Below, piece after piece: positions 1 to 6,177 of a DNA stretch of 7,420 nucleotides (positions are counted from its first letter, which is position 1; each line of letters starts with the position of its first letter). Position numbers and translations under genes: made by a program. The DNA lies in the NCBI GenBank assembly GCA_021157555.1, contig JAGGWL010000302.1, positions 1-7,420 on the forward strand, read 5' to 3'. This stretch comes from Deltaproteobacteria bacterium (GTDB lineage Bacteria; Desulfobacterota; Desulfobacteria; Desulfobacterales; BuS5). The notes under the pieces are model-generated. The model searched no databases and was not told where the DNA came from. It was given only the letters and a program-made list of their open reading frames with translations.

Positions 1-142
1 GCAGATTCTCCGCTATTGTTTCCATCAACTCATTACGGCTTATGTGTGGAAACAGACTGACTATTTCCTTTATTTCCTCAATTTCCTGAATTGTAATTTT
101 GCGACCGCATTGGTTTATACTGCTGATCTTTTTCTTGAGCAT
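1..142 (-). CDS. DUF4338/DruA-like or related transposase-type protein, N-terminal fragment (cut by window edge)
   Basis: This is an open frame of 47 codons plus one base that leaves the window at base 1. It starts at ATG 142-140. An in-frame TAA (149-147) lies just upstream, so the start is well bounded, and an AAGGA Shine-Dalgarno lies about 11 bases before it, overlapping the siroheme gene's stop. The product begins MLKKKISSINQCGRKIT. An acidic helix (EIEEIKEIV, residues 20-28) follows, then LFPHISRNELMETIAENL, which reads as a helix-turn-helix. The pattern GRxIT - helix - hP.hSRxELxxxIxExL resembles the N-terminus of DUF4338 proteins. These include DruA of the Druantia anti-phage system, but also many proteins annotated as transposases. 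The catalytic part is outside the window, so function is undecided and a mobile-element protein is at least as likely as defence. It lies 13 bases after the siroheme gene on the same strand and could be read through from it. Confidence 0.55.
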   Translation of the reverse strand, partial: MLKKKISSINQCGRKITIQEIEEIKEIVSLFPHISRNELMETIAENL

Positions 143-155
143 AAAGTGTTATTCC

Positions 156-830
156 TTAATGTATCTCCAAATCTTTTTGCAGATTGTTCAATCGGTATTC
201 CATGCCAAACAGGTCTGTTAATAGCGCATCAATCTCTGCTTCTTTTCCGTTTTTGATCATCTTAACAAGTCCTTTGGATATAAGCTGTTCAAAAAGATGC
301 TTGTGCGCTTCGGGCTCATGCTCACAGCTTAACAGCTTTTTACGGATAGCACCCATTAATTGCAAAAATTTTGCATATTCATCGCCATACTCTTTTTCAA
401 GCCGTTGCCTCAACTTTTTTGCAAAAGCAGGACTTTTTCCGGAAGTTGAAACGGCTATTACAAGATCGCCTCTGTGAACTATGGCCGGAAGGATAAAATT
501 GCACACCTTGGGCCTATCCGCAATATTACAGAGCAGATTGAACTGTTCCGCATCTTTATGAATCTGTTTGTTTAATTCGTCATTGTCGGTTGCTCCAATA
601 ACAAGAAAAACTTTTTCATCAATATCGGATGTCTTGTAAGGTCTTTTTTTTAATTTTATAAAACCGTTATCGGCGAGTTTTTGTATCTCTTTCGTAACTG
701 CAGGGCTGACAACTGTAAGTGCTGCGCCGCATTCGAGAAGTGTTTCGACTTTTCGCGAGCTAACCGAACCGCCTCCTATAACCAAACATTTTTTATTTTT
801 TATATCAAGATTAACAGGATAATATTTCAT
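156..830 (-). CDS. Precorrin-2 dehydrogenase / sirohydrochlorin ferrochelatase (Met8/CysG N-domain type)
   Basis: This 224-residue cytoplasmic enzyme should oxidise precorrin-2 to sirohydrochlorin with NAD and may insert iron to give siroheme, the cofactor of sulfite and nitrite reductases. The N-terminal Rossmann domain has the dinucleotide loop GGGSVSSRK (residues 19-27). The acidic residue D105 in CNIADRPKVCNF matches by position the catalytic Asp of CysG/Met8 (D104 in CysG). The conserved stretch ILPAIVHRGDLVIAVSTSG (113-131) is followed by KSPAFAKKLR, with S128 at the position of the phosphoserine in CysG. No C-terminal uroporphyrinogen methyltransferase domain is present, so that step must be encoded elsewhere. 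The length fits stand-alone family members. Its ATG overlaps the stop of the upstream membrane-protein gene (ATGA), which suggests translational coupling. Whether it is bifunctional or dehydrogenase only cannot be read from sequence. I leave the symbol empty because cysG, sirC, met8 and ylnF are all used. Confidence 0.93.
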   Translation of the reverse strand: MKYYPVNLDIKNKKCLVIGGGSVSSRKVETLLECGAALTVVSPAVTKEIQKLADNGFIKLKKRPYKTSDIDEKVFLVIGATDNDELNKQIHKDAEQFNLLCNIADRPKVCNFILPAIVHRGDLVIAVSTSGKSPAFAKKLRQRLEKEYGDEYAKFLQLMGAIRKKLLSCEHEPEAHKHLFEQLISKGLVKMIKNGKEAEIDALLTDLFGMEYRLNNLQKDLEIH

Positions 831-1681
831 TTCTGTGTTTCCATTCCTATTTGTGTTTCATTGTTCTGCTCTTTGAGATTATCTTTTTTGTTATTCCAGG
901 AAATAGAGGTGCTTCCATTTTTGGCTCCATTGCCATGTTCAAGCAATAAAGGTAAGGTATTCTTTTTCTCATATTCCAACTGAAGGCGGTACTTCTCGAC
1001 CTCCATATGATTTTCCATAGTTTTTTTTGCCAGATTATACTTCAGATAAACTACCCATATTATAAATCCGCCAAATGCTGCGGCCATTGATATAAATGCC
1101 CACTTATATTCGATTAATGTCTCAATACCCACTTTGCCAAGATAAGTAATAAGATTCGGTATCACCCAGTAGGAAAAAATAGCCAAAAATACAAGAAATC
1201 CTATTGTAAAAATATTGAGCTGGCTGATAGTTTTTAATATCTTTTCAAATTGTGTGTCATATTCAGTGTTGAGAGAATCATTTTTATTATGTTGATATTT
1301 GTTTCCATAAAATAGTGATATATAAGCTTGTACGACAAAAGCAAATAACAAAATTATACATACAGGCACCCCAACAGCCGCAGCGAACCAGGCTCTGAAC
1401 GGGAAAGGGTATTCTTTAGTAACAAGTTTTACATTGTACTGTTCCAATGGACCAAAGGCTTTTTCAAAATAATATTTATTAAAATCGCTTAAATTTTTGC
1501 CATTAGTTTCATGAATAACATTACCCTTGCTGTTTAGTACCTGAAGCCACGATTTCCGCCCTGATTTCATTGCCGCCATAGCAAATATCTCAAGCTCAAT
1601 TAAAAAAATAATAATACCTATTACTGTTAGCAATATTTTATGTTCTCTAAGTAGATCAAAAATATTTTTATTTGTTGACAT
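827..1681 (-). CDS. Unrecognised four-helix inner-membrane protein coupled to the siroheme gene
   Basis: I do not recognise a named family. The 284-residue product has four strongly hydrophobic segments at about residues 16-38, 96-121, 156-179 and 193-213. The positive-inside rule suggests both ends are cytoplasmic. The loop at 39-95 would then be extracytoplasmic; it contains WLQVLNSKGNVIHETNGK and ends in PFPFRAWF at the membrane. The tail after residue 214 is charged: first a short helix likely to form a coiled coil (about 217-240), then a Gly/Asn/Ser/Lys-rich low-complexity end. No Cys, CxxCH or heme-ligand motif stands out. I chose ATG 1681 over TTG 1684 because AGGA at 1690-1687 sits 5 bases before the ATG but only 2 before the TTG. 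The stop overlaps the next start (ATGA), so it is probably co-translated with the siroheme enzyme. A link to tetrapyrrole or respiratory metabolism is inferred from position alone. Confidence 0.85.
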   Translation of the reverse strand: MSTNKNIFDLLREHKILLTVIGIIIFLIELEIFAMAAMKSGRKSWLQVLNSKGNVIHETNGKNLSDFNKYYFEKAFGPLEQYNVKLVTKEYPFPFRAWFAAAVGVPVCIILLFAFVVQAYISLFYGNKYQHNKNDSLNTEYDTQFEKILKTISQLNIFTIGFLVFLAIFSYWVIPNLITYLGKVGIETLIEYKWAFISMAAAFGGFIIWVVYLKYNLAKKTMENHMEVEKYRLQLEYEKKNTLPLLLEHGNGAKNGSTSISWNNKKDNLKEQNNETQIGMETQK

Positions 1682-1685
1682 CAAA

Positions 1686-1717
1686 ATCCTGTTTATCCTT
1701 TAATCCTGATTTAGACA
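1686..1717. repeat. Degenerate ATCCTG short tandem repeat upstream of the membrane-protein gene
   Basis: Three related units start at 1686 (ATCCTG), 1695 (ATCCTT) and 1703 (ATCCTG), spaced 9 and 8 bases apart. The last continues as AATCCTGATTTAGACA (1702-1717), which recurs with one mismatch at 4104-4119. Read on the minus strand, the first unit provides the AGGA (1690-1687) that serves as the Shine-Dalgarno of the downstream gene. Similar AGGATT-type interspersed repeats are common in bacterial intergenic regions (recollection, not checked). Confidence 0.5.
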
Positions 1718-1763
1718 GTGTGTAAATTTTATTAATATTTTTTATATGAAAGTGCCTAAAGTG

Positions 1764-1823
1764 GTAGAGACAAGGCATGCCTTGTCTTATTTGAGGCGGA
1801 GACAAGGCATGCCTTGTCTCTAC
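1764..1823. repeat. Nested palindromic repeat: two palindromes arranged as a 24-base inverted repeat
   Basis: The perfect 20-base palindrome AGACAAGGCATGCCTTGTCT occurs at 1768-1787 and again at 1800-1819; the second copy extends to 22 bases at 1799-1820. With the flanking GTAG (1764-1767) and CTAC (1820-1823), the two halves form a perfect 24-base inverted repeat around a 12-base spacer (1788-1799). In RNA or single-stranded DNA it could fold either as two small hairpins with CATG loops or as one 24-bp stem. On the minus strand the element begins at the last base of the final recD2 sense codon and provides its TAG stop. No T-run follows on either strand, so it is not a classical intrinsic terminator. 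It looks like a dispersed REP/MITE-like element; it may still slow transcription or protect the 3' end of the recD2 message. Confidence 0.85.
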
Positions 1824-3991
1824 TTTAACCTCTCCTTCAGATAAGTATATCGCATTCTGGTTTTATCGTTCTTTATTCCTATTGCCAGCGCTTTTTTTGT
1901 GCCAACTAATACAACCAGCTTTCGCCCTCTTGTCACGGCTGTATAAATAAGATTGCGCTGCAAAAGTATGTAATGCTGGGTGAGGACAGGCAGAACTACA
2001 ACAGGATATTCTGAACCCTGGGACTTGTGGACAGAAATAGCATAAGCCGGTACTATTTCATCCAGATCATTAAAATCATATGCTATTCTTCGGCCATCAA
2101 AAGAGATATTTACCTCCTGATCCTCGGTCGACACTCGTACTATTTTACCGATGTCTCCGTTAAATACATTTTTGTCATAATTGTTTCTGATCTGCATTAC
2201 TTTATCATTTACCCTGAAATTTTTATTACCACGCATAATTCCGCTTCCTGAGGGGTTTAACGCTTCCTGTAACTTTATGTTAAGATTGCCTGCACCGGCC
2301 ACGCCCCTGTGCATGGGAGATAATACCTGGATATCATTCATAGAATCAAACCCGAACGAACCTGGTATCCTTTCCTTGACCAGCCTTACGATAATATCAA
2401 GCACCTTATCCGGATCTTCCTGTTCTATAAAATAAAAATCATTTTTTTTACCTGTTAGTTTTAAATCCGGCATTAAGCCTTTATTTATTCTGTGGGCATT
2501 TAGAATAATTCTGCTTTTACCGGCCTGCCTAAAAATTTCATTCAGAGTTACAACAGGTACCAGACCGGACTCAATGATATCATTAAGTATATTGCCCGCG
2601 CCCACAGAAGGAAGCTGATTCACATCACCAACCAAAATGAATTTGGCTTCCTGCGGGATCGCTTTTAAAAGATAATACATCATTATTGTATCTATCATAG
2701 ATGCTTCGTCAATAATGATAAGATCACACTTTAATGGTTTTTTTTCATTTTTCTGAAATCCTCCGTTTACAAAACTGTACTCCAGAAGACGATGAATTGT
2801 TTTTGCTCCATATCCGGTTGTTTCAGTCATCCGTTTTGCAGCTCTGCCGGTGGGCGCGGCCAGCATAATCCGGTTTGTTATTTTTGAAAAAATTTTCAGG
2901 ATCGCATTAATTATGGTGGTCTTGCCTGTACCGGGCCCTCCTGTAATAATCATCATTTTATTTTGATGCGAAGATGCTACAGCTTCGATCTGCTTTTCCG
3001 CCAGATTTATGGAAAGCTGCTCCTGAACCCATGCTAAAGCATTATCAGTATCTATGCTGCGCATGGAACCCGGCGAAAAAACAAGCCTCTTTATCATACT
3101 GGCAATCCTGGTTTCACACAAATAAAACTTTGCAAGATAGACTGCCTTATTGCTGGCGGTAAAATCTTCGATTCCGGCATTCAGATCTTCAATAACAATT
3201 TTTTTATCAATAGCAATTATACCGATTGCGTTAACAACAATATCTTTTTGAACCGCAAGTATTTCCACGCTCTTTTCTATAAGTTTTTCATAAGGATAAT
3301 ATACATGCCCGTCATCAGAAAGCTGATGTAATACATAGAGTATGCCAGCTTCTATCCTTTTTATGGAATCTTTGGAAAAGCCGAGTTTTTCCGCTATGCT
3401 ATCAGCCGTTATGAATCCGATTCCATAAATGTCCTCCGCCAGGCGATAGGGGTTTTCAGTAACTATTTGAATAGAATTATCCCCATATTCCCTGAATATT
3501 TTGACGGCATAACCTGAACTTACCCCATGAGTCTGAAGGAAAAGCATAACATTTCTGATCTCTTTTTGCTCTTCCCATGCTTTTTCGATCATATTTATAC
3601 GTTTTTTGCCTATACCATCAACCTCAACCAGTTTTTCAACATGATGCTCAATAATATTAAGAGTTTTTTTGGAAAATTTTTTTACTATGCGACCGGCCAT
3701 TACAGGTCCGATACCCTTAATAAGACCTGAGCCGAGATATTTTTTTATACCATAAAGGGTGGCTGGAACTTCTGTTTTATAATTAACCACCTTAAATTGT
3801 TCACCAAATTTTGGATGAACAGCCCATTCCCCCTCCATTTTAAGAATTGCCCCGGGTATTGGTGACATCAAATTCCCAACCACCGTTACAAGGTCTTTCT
3901 GCCCGAACACCTTAAGTCTTGCAATTGTAAAACCGTTCTCTTCATTGCAGTAAGTTATTCGTTCAATCTGACCATCAAGATTTACAAGCAT
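1820..3991 (-). CDS. recD2: RecD2-type SF1B DNA helicase
   Basis: This 723-residue, ATP-driven 5'-to-3' DNA helicase belongs to the RecBC-independent RecD2/YrrC family, which acts in DNA repair and replication-fork maintenance. An N-terminal OB-like region (about 1-75) contains the typical NLDGQIERITYCNEENGFTI opening. Helix-hairpin-helix stretches follow (GSGLIKGIGPVMAGRI near 87-102, VDGIGKKR near 124-131), with a further GIGF segment near 190. The helicase core shows Walker A GGPGTGKTT (351-359), motif Ia LAAPTGRAAKRM (377-388), Walker B IIIDEASM (425-432), motif III VGDVNQLPSVGAG (454-466), LNEIFRQ (483-489), the SVHKSQGSEYPVVVLP motif (653-668) and motif VI LIYTAVTRGRK (681-691). The length matches the family (about 720-800). 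The Shine-Dalgarno before ATG 3991 is weak (AAAAGAA), but LVNLDGQIE is the expected N-terminus. The final codon's last base and the TAG stop come from the palindromic repeat, yet the C-terminus (RYTYLKERLK) still looks normal. It is first in its transcription unit, divergent from dksA. Confidence 0.97.
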   Translation of the reverse strand: MLVNLDGQIERITYCNEENGFTIARLKVFGQKDLVTVVGNLMSPIPGAILKMEGEWAVHPKFGEQFKVVNYKTEVPATLYGIKKYLGSGLIKGIGPVMAGRIVKKFSKKTLNIIEHHVEKLVEVDGIGKKRINMIEKAWEEQKEIRNVMLFLQTHGVSSGYAVKIFREYGDNSIQIVTENPYRLAEDIYGIGFITADSIAEKLGFSKDSIKRIEAGILYVLHQLSDDGHVYYPYEKLIEKSVEILAVQKDIVVNAIGIIAIDKKIVIEDLNAGIEDFTASNKAVYLAKFYLCETRIASMIKRLVFSPGSMRSIDTDNALAWVQEQLSINLAEKQIEAVASSHQNKMMIITGGPGTGKTTIINAILKIFSKITNRIMLAAPTGRAAKRMTETTGYGAKTIHRLLEYSFVNGGFQKNEKKPLKCDLIIIDEASMIDTIMMYYLLKAIPQEAKFILVGDVNQLPSVGAGNILNDIIESGLVPVVTLNEIFRQAGKSRIILNAHRINKGLMPDLKLTGKKNDFYFIEQEDPDKVLDIIVRLVKERIPGSFGFDSMNDIQVLSPMHRGVAGAGNLNIKLQEALNPSGSGIMRGNKNFRVNDKVMQIRNNYDKNVFNGDIGKIVRVSTEDQEVNISFDGRRIAYDFNDLDEIVPAYAISVHKSQGSEYPVVVLPVLTQHYILLQRNLIYTAVTRGRKLVVLVGTKKALAIGIKNDKTRMRYTYLKERLK

Positions 3992-4048
3992 AAATAAATT
4001 CTTTTCATCAGAAATAAGAAACGATAATAATTCATCCTAAAAATAAAT

Positions 4049-4077
4049 ATTTTAATATCGCTGGATATAAAATTCAA
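4049..4077 (-). promoter_or_regulatory. Putative sigma-70-type promoter for recD2
   Basis: On the minus strand there is TTGAAT (4077-4072), a 17-base spacer and TAAAAT (4054-4049), matching the -35 and -10 consensus at 4 of 6 and 5 of 6 positions. Transcription would start near 4042 and leave a leader of about 50 bases before ATG 3991. The region is AT-rich, so chance matches are possible. Confidence 0.45.
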
Positions 4078-4103
4078 GATTTTAATTAAAAGTCTAATCT
4101 ATA

Positions 4104-4119
4104 AATCCTGATTCAGACA
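4104..4119. repeat. Second copy of the AATCCTGATT(C/T)AGACA motif
   Basis: The 16 bases AATCCTGATTCAGACA match 1702-1717 at 15 of 16 positions. Here the motif lies between the two divergent promoters. With AGTCTAATC just upstream (4091-4099) it can form an imperfect hairpin (GTCTAATC against GATTCAGAC, one bulge). It could be a remnant of a dispersed repeat or a shared regulatory site; the sequence alone does not decide. Confidence 0.35.
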
Positions 4120-4144
4120 AGAAAGAATGCCATAATTTTTATCC

Positions 4145-4173
4145 TTTACAGCATATCAAGATTATGCTATTAA
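4145..4173 (+). promoter_or_regulatory. Putative extended -10 promoter for the dksA operon
   Basis: TTTACA (4145-4150, 5 of 6 to the -35 consensus) is followed by a 17-base spacer and TATTAA (4168-4173, 4 of 6 to the -10 consensus). TGC stands immediately before it at 4165-4167, as in extended -10 promoters. The start would be near 4180, giving a leader of about 30 bases with AAAGGA (4199-4204) placed 6 bases before ATG 4211. Confidence 0.4.
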
Positions 4174-4210
4174 GTAAGGTTCTAAGATTCAAAAAATAAA
4201 AGGATCTGTT

Positions 4211-4573
4211 ATGAAAAAAGAAGATGTTGAATATTTTCGTGATCGGCTTACAAACCGCCTCGACGAGCTTATTGCCAGGGCAGGTGATACAGTTTCAGGA
4301 ATGACTACCCAAATTGAAAATTTCCCGGATCCAACCGACAGAGCATCATTAGAAGAAGATCGTAATTTTATGCTTCGGATAAGGGACAGGGAAAACAAGC
4401 TTATCAAAAAAATCAAAAAAGCTCTTGTTCGTATTGATAACGGCACATTCGGAATTTGTGAAACCTGCGAGGAAGAGATTTCTTTTGAAAGGCTCAATGC
4501 CAGACCGGTTACAACTCAATGCATTGAATGTAAAACCAAAGAAGAGGCTTTTGAAAAATCCATTGGATTGTAA
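4211..4573 (+). CDS. dksA: RNA polymerase-binding transcription factor DksA
   Basis: DksA binds the RNA polymerase secondary channel and, with ppGpp, adjusts transcription of rRNA and biosynthetic genes during the stringent response. The 120-residue product has a coiled coil (about 5-75) with the tip motif NFPDPTDRAS. D40 and D43 in DPTDRA correspond to the functional tip acids of E. coli DksA (D71 and D74). The motif RIRDRENKLIKKIKKAL (56-72) is typical of the second coiled-coil arm. The C-terminal zinc finger is complete: C83-x2-C86 and C104-x2-C107, with ARPVT between. It lacks about 30 N-terminal residues of the E. coli protein, as many non-enterobacterial DksA proteins do. The start is supported by AAGGA 6 bases upstream. 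It is the first gene of a probable operon with the PHP protein, rnc and a radical SAM gene. A shorter TraR-like role is unlikely because the tip motif is intact. Confidence 0.93.
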   Translation: MKKEDVEYFRDRLTNRLDELIARAGDTVSGMTTQIENFPDPTDRASLEEDRNFMLRIRDRENKLIKKIKKALVRIDNGTFGICETCEEEISFERLNARPVTTQCIECKTKEEAFEKSIGL

Positions 4574-5441
4574 CAATATTGATCTTCATATCCATTCCAC
4601 AGCTTCCGATGGAACCTTAACGCCTGTCGAAATCCTCGCCATGGCACGGGAACTTAAGCTGGGTGCCATAGCGATCACAGATCATGATACTATTGATGGC
4701 CCAAGAGAGCTTCTTTCTCTTGGCATTCCTTTGGATATTAAATTTTTAACAGGGGTCGAAATAAGCGCATCATGGCCGTCCTCATTTTCCCTGGGCGGCA
4801 GTTTGCATATTTTGGGCTATGGTATAAAAATAGACGACCCTCTAATGAACCAGGCCCTGGATACTCTTCAGGAGGCCAGAAAAAATCGAAATCCAAAAAT
4901 CATAAAGCTCCTCAACAAGTTTGGGTGTGATATATCCATGGATGATATCATAAAAGAGGCTGGCCCAGATGGACAGGTCGGAAGGCCGCATATTGCCAGG
5001 GTAATGATAAAAAAAGGTTTTGTTGCTTCTATTACTGATGCTTTTGATCAATACCTCGCTACAGGCAAGCCTGCATATGTTGACAAATACCGCATTGAAT
5101 GCCACAAGGCGGTCGAAATGATACTGAACGCCGGCGGTATCCCCGTACTTGCTCATCCAGTTCTTTTACAAATAGAAAGCAATGAAAGTCTGGAAAAATT
5201 TATCAGCACTTTAACCGAAATGGGGCTTAAAGGGATTGAAGTCTATTATTCTGACCATACCTCAAAAGATATTGCATACTATAAAAATATTGCACAAAAC
5301 AATGGGCTGATAATGACAGGTGGTTCTGATTTTCATGGTTCATTAAAGCCGACAATAAAAATGGGTTCCGGAAAAGGGGATCTCTCTGTACCATATACAG
5401 TATATGAAAACTTAATAAGTGCAATGAGAGATATGCAGTAA
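4563..5441 (+). CDS. PHP-domain metal-dependent phosphoesterase (RNase AM / YciV-like)
   Basis: This PHP-superfamily hydrolase of about 292 residues resembles E. coli YciV (RNase AM/Rnm, 5'-3' exonuclease and 3',5'-nucleotide phosphatase activity) and related TrpH-like phosphatases. It has the metal-binding motifs in order: DLHIHSTASDGTLTP at the N-terminus, AITDHDTIDGP, TGVEIS, LHILGYG, GQVGRPHIARVM, IPVLAHPVLL, and GGSDFHG near the C-terminus. All expected His, Asp and Glu ligands appear present. The start is unclear: no ATG or GTG precedes the DLHIH motif closely. I take TTG 4563, which gives MDCNNIDLHIH and overlaps dksA by 11 bases. ATT 4578 would give the more family-like MDLHIH. ATG 4497, with GAAAGG before it, would add a Lys-rich extension read inside dksA. 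Neither TTG nor ATT has a clear Shine-Dalgarno, so coupling to dksA translation is likely. The exact substrate cannot be assigned from sequence. Confidence 0.9.
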   Translation: MDCNNIDLHIHSTASDGTLTPVEILAMARELKLGAIAITDHDTIDGPRELLSLGIPLDIKFLTGVEISASWPSSFSLGGSLHILGYGIKIDDPLMNQALDTLQEARKNRNPKIIKLLNKFGCDISMDDIIKEAGPDGQVGRPHIARVMIKKGFVASITDAFDQYLATGKPAYVDKYRIECHKAVEMILNAGGIPVLAHPVLLQIESNESLEKFISTLTEMGLKGIEVYYSDHTSKDIAYYKNIAQNNGLIMTGGSDFHGSLKPTIKMGSGKGDLSVPYTVYENLISAMRDMQ

Positions 5442-5448
5442 TTTAAAA

Positions 5449-6156
5449 ATGAACAATAACAATCTTGCCGAATTTATACAAAAACTTCATTATAAATTTA
5501 AAAATATCGCTTTTCTTGAAGAGGCATTGAGACATCGTTCCTATGTCAATGAACAGAATGTTGAGCTGAAAGATAATGAACGGTTTGAATTTCTTGGAGA
5601 TGCTGTTTTAAGCCTTGTAATTGGCAACATTCTTATGTTGCGCTATCCTGAATTTAACGAGGGTGACCTCTCTATGAATCGCGCAGATCTTGTTAATGAA
5701 ACCCAGCTTGCTGCAATAGCCCGCACCCTGCTTATAGGCCAATACGTACAGCTTGGTAAAGGAGAAATGCAGACAAACGGCAGGGAGAAAGATTCAATTC
5801 TTTCGGATACATACGAAGCCGTAATAGCCGCTGTTTATCTGGATGGCGGTTTTGCTGCTGTTTACGCTATGATTGAATACCATTTTTCTTCATTGTTCGA
5901 TTCCATAACCGCCAGAAACGCAAAACATTATTATAAAAGTCGGCTTCAGGAACTTGTTCAGTCGAAACGTCATCTAATACCACATTATAAAACTATTGAT
6001 GAAAGCGGTCCGGATCACGACAAAACTTTTGCTGTGCAATTGAATGTAGGCAAATTATCCACTGCAGGGACAGGGAAAAGTAAAAAACTGGCTGAACAGG
6101 ATGCAGCCAGAAAAGCTCTTGATATAATAGAACAAAAAAACCTTGATAGCATCTAA
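5449..6156 (+). CDS. rnc: Ribonuclease III
   Basis: RNase III cuts double-stranded RNA as a homodimer with Mg2+ and matures rRNA precursors and many mRNAs in the cytoplasm. The 235-residue product has the catalytic domain at about 5-150. Its signature NERFEFLGDAVL (43-54) provides E44, E47 and D51, and SDTYEAVIAAVYLDGG (119-134) provides D120 and E123. These correspond, with a constant offset of six, to E. coli E38, E41, D45, D114 and E117. A double-stranded-RNA-binding domain follows (about 160-229) with the typical C-terminal helix motif GKSKKLAEQDAARKAL. The ATG lies 7 bases after the PHP gene's stop and has no good Shine-Dalgarno, which suggests translational coupling. The length is close to the family norm of about 225-235. 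RNase III often controls its own mRNA; nothing specific for that is visible here. Confidence 0.97.
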   Translation: MNNNNLAEFIQKLHYKFKNIAFLEEALRHRSYVNEQNVELKDNERFEFLGDAVLSLVIGNILMLRYPEFNEGDLSMNRADLVNETQLAAIARTLLIGQYVQLGKGEMQTNGREKDSILSDTYEAVIAAVYLDGGFAAVYAMIEYHFSSLFDSITARNAKHYYKSRLQELVQSKRHLIPHYKTIDESGPDHDKTFAVQLNVGKLSTAGTGKSKKLAEQDAARKALDIIEQKNLDSI

Positions 6157-6163
6157 AAAATCT

Positions 6164-6176
6164 GTGAGTTACTCAC
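6164..6176. repeat. 13-base palindrome at the ribosome-binding region of the radical SAM gene
   Basis: GTGAGTTACTCAC has perfect 6-base arms around one central T. It ends one base before the ATG at 6178, so it occupies the place where a Shine-Dalgarno would be; the only candidate is the weak GTGAG inside it. It could form a 4-bp hairpin with a 5-base loop that masks initiation, or bind a dimeric protein. Chance is also possible at this length. Confidence 0.4.
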
Positions 6177-6177
6177 C

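Noticed and set aside
44..256. Plus-strand open frame of 70 codons
   Set aside because: It runs antisense to the siroheme gene and the DruA-like fragment, has no recognisable motif and no clear ribosome binding site.
1682..1684. TTG at 1684 as start of the membrane-protein gene
   Set aside because: It leaves only 2 bases to the AGGA site, while ATG 1681 has the normal 5-base spacing.
1764..1823. CRISPR array
   Set aside because: There are only two palindromic units in opposite orientation with a 12-base spacer, no further repeats and no cas genes.
4400..4425. A-rich slippery runs in dksA as a programmed frameshift
   Set aside because: They encode the conserved KKIKKA segment in frame, the downstream zinc finger is in the same frame, and AT-rich Lys codons explain the runs.
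4425..4562. Upstream extension of the PHP gene to ATG 4425
   Set aside because: It would overlap dksA by about 149 bases, the extra residues match no PHP feature, and no suitable ribosome binding site stands before it.
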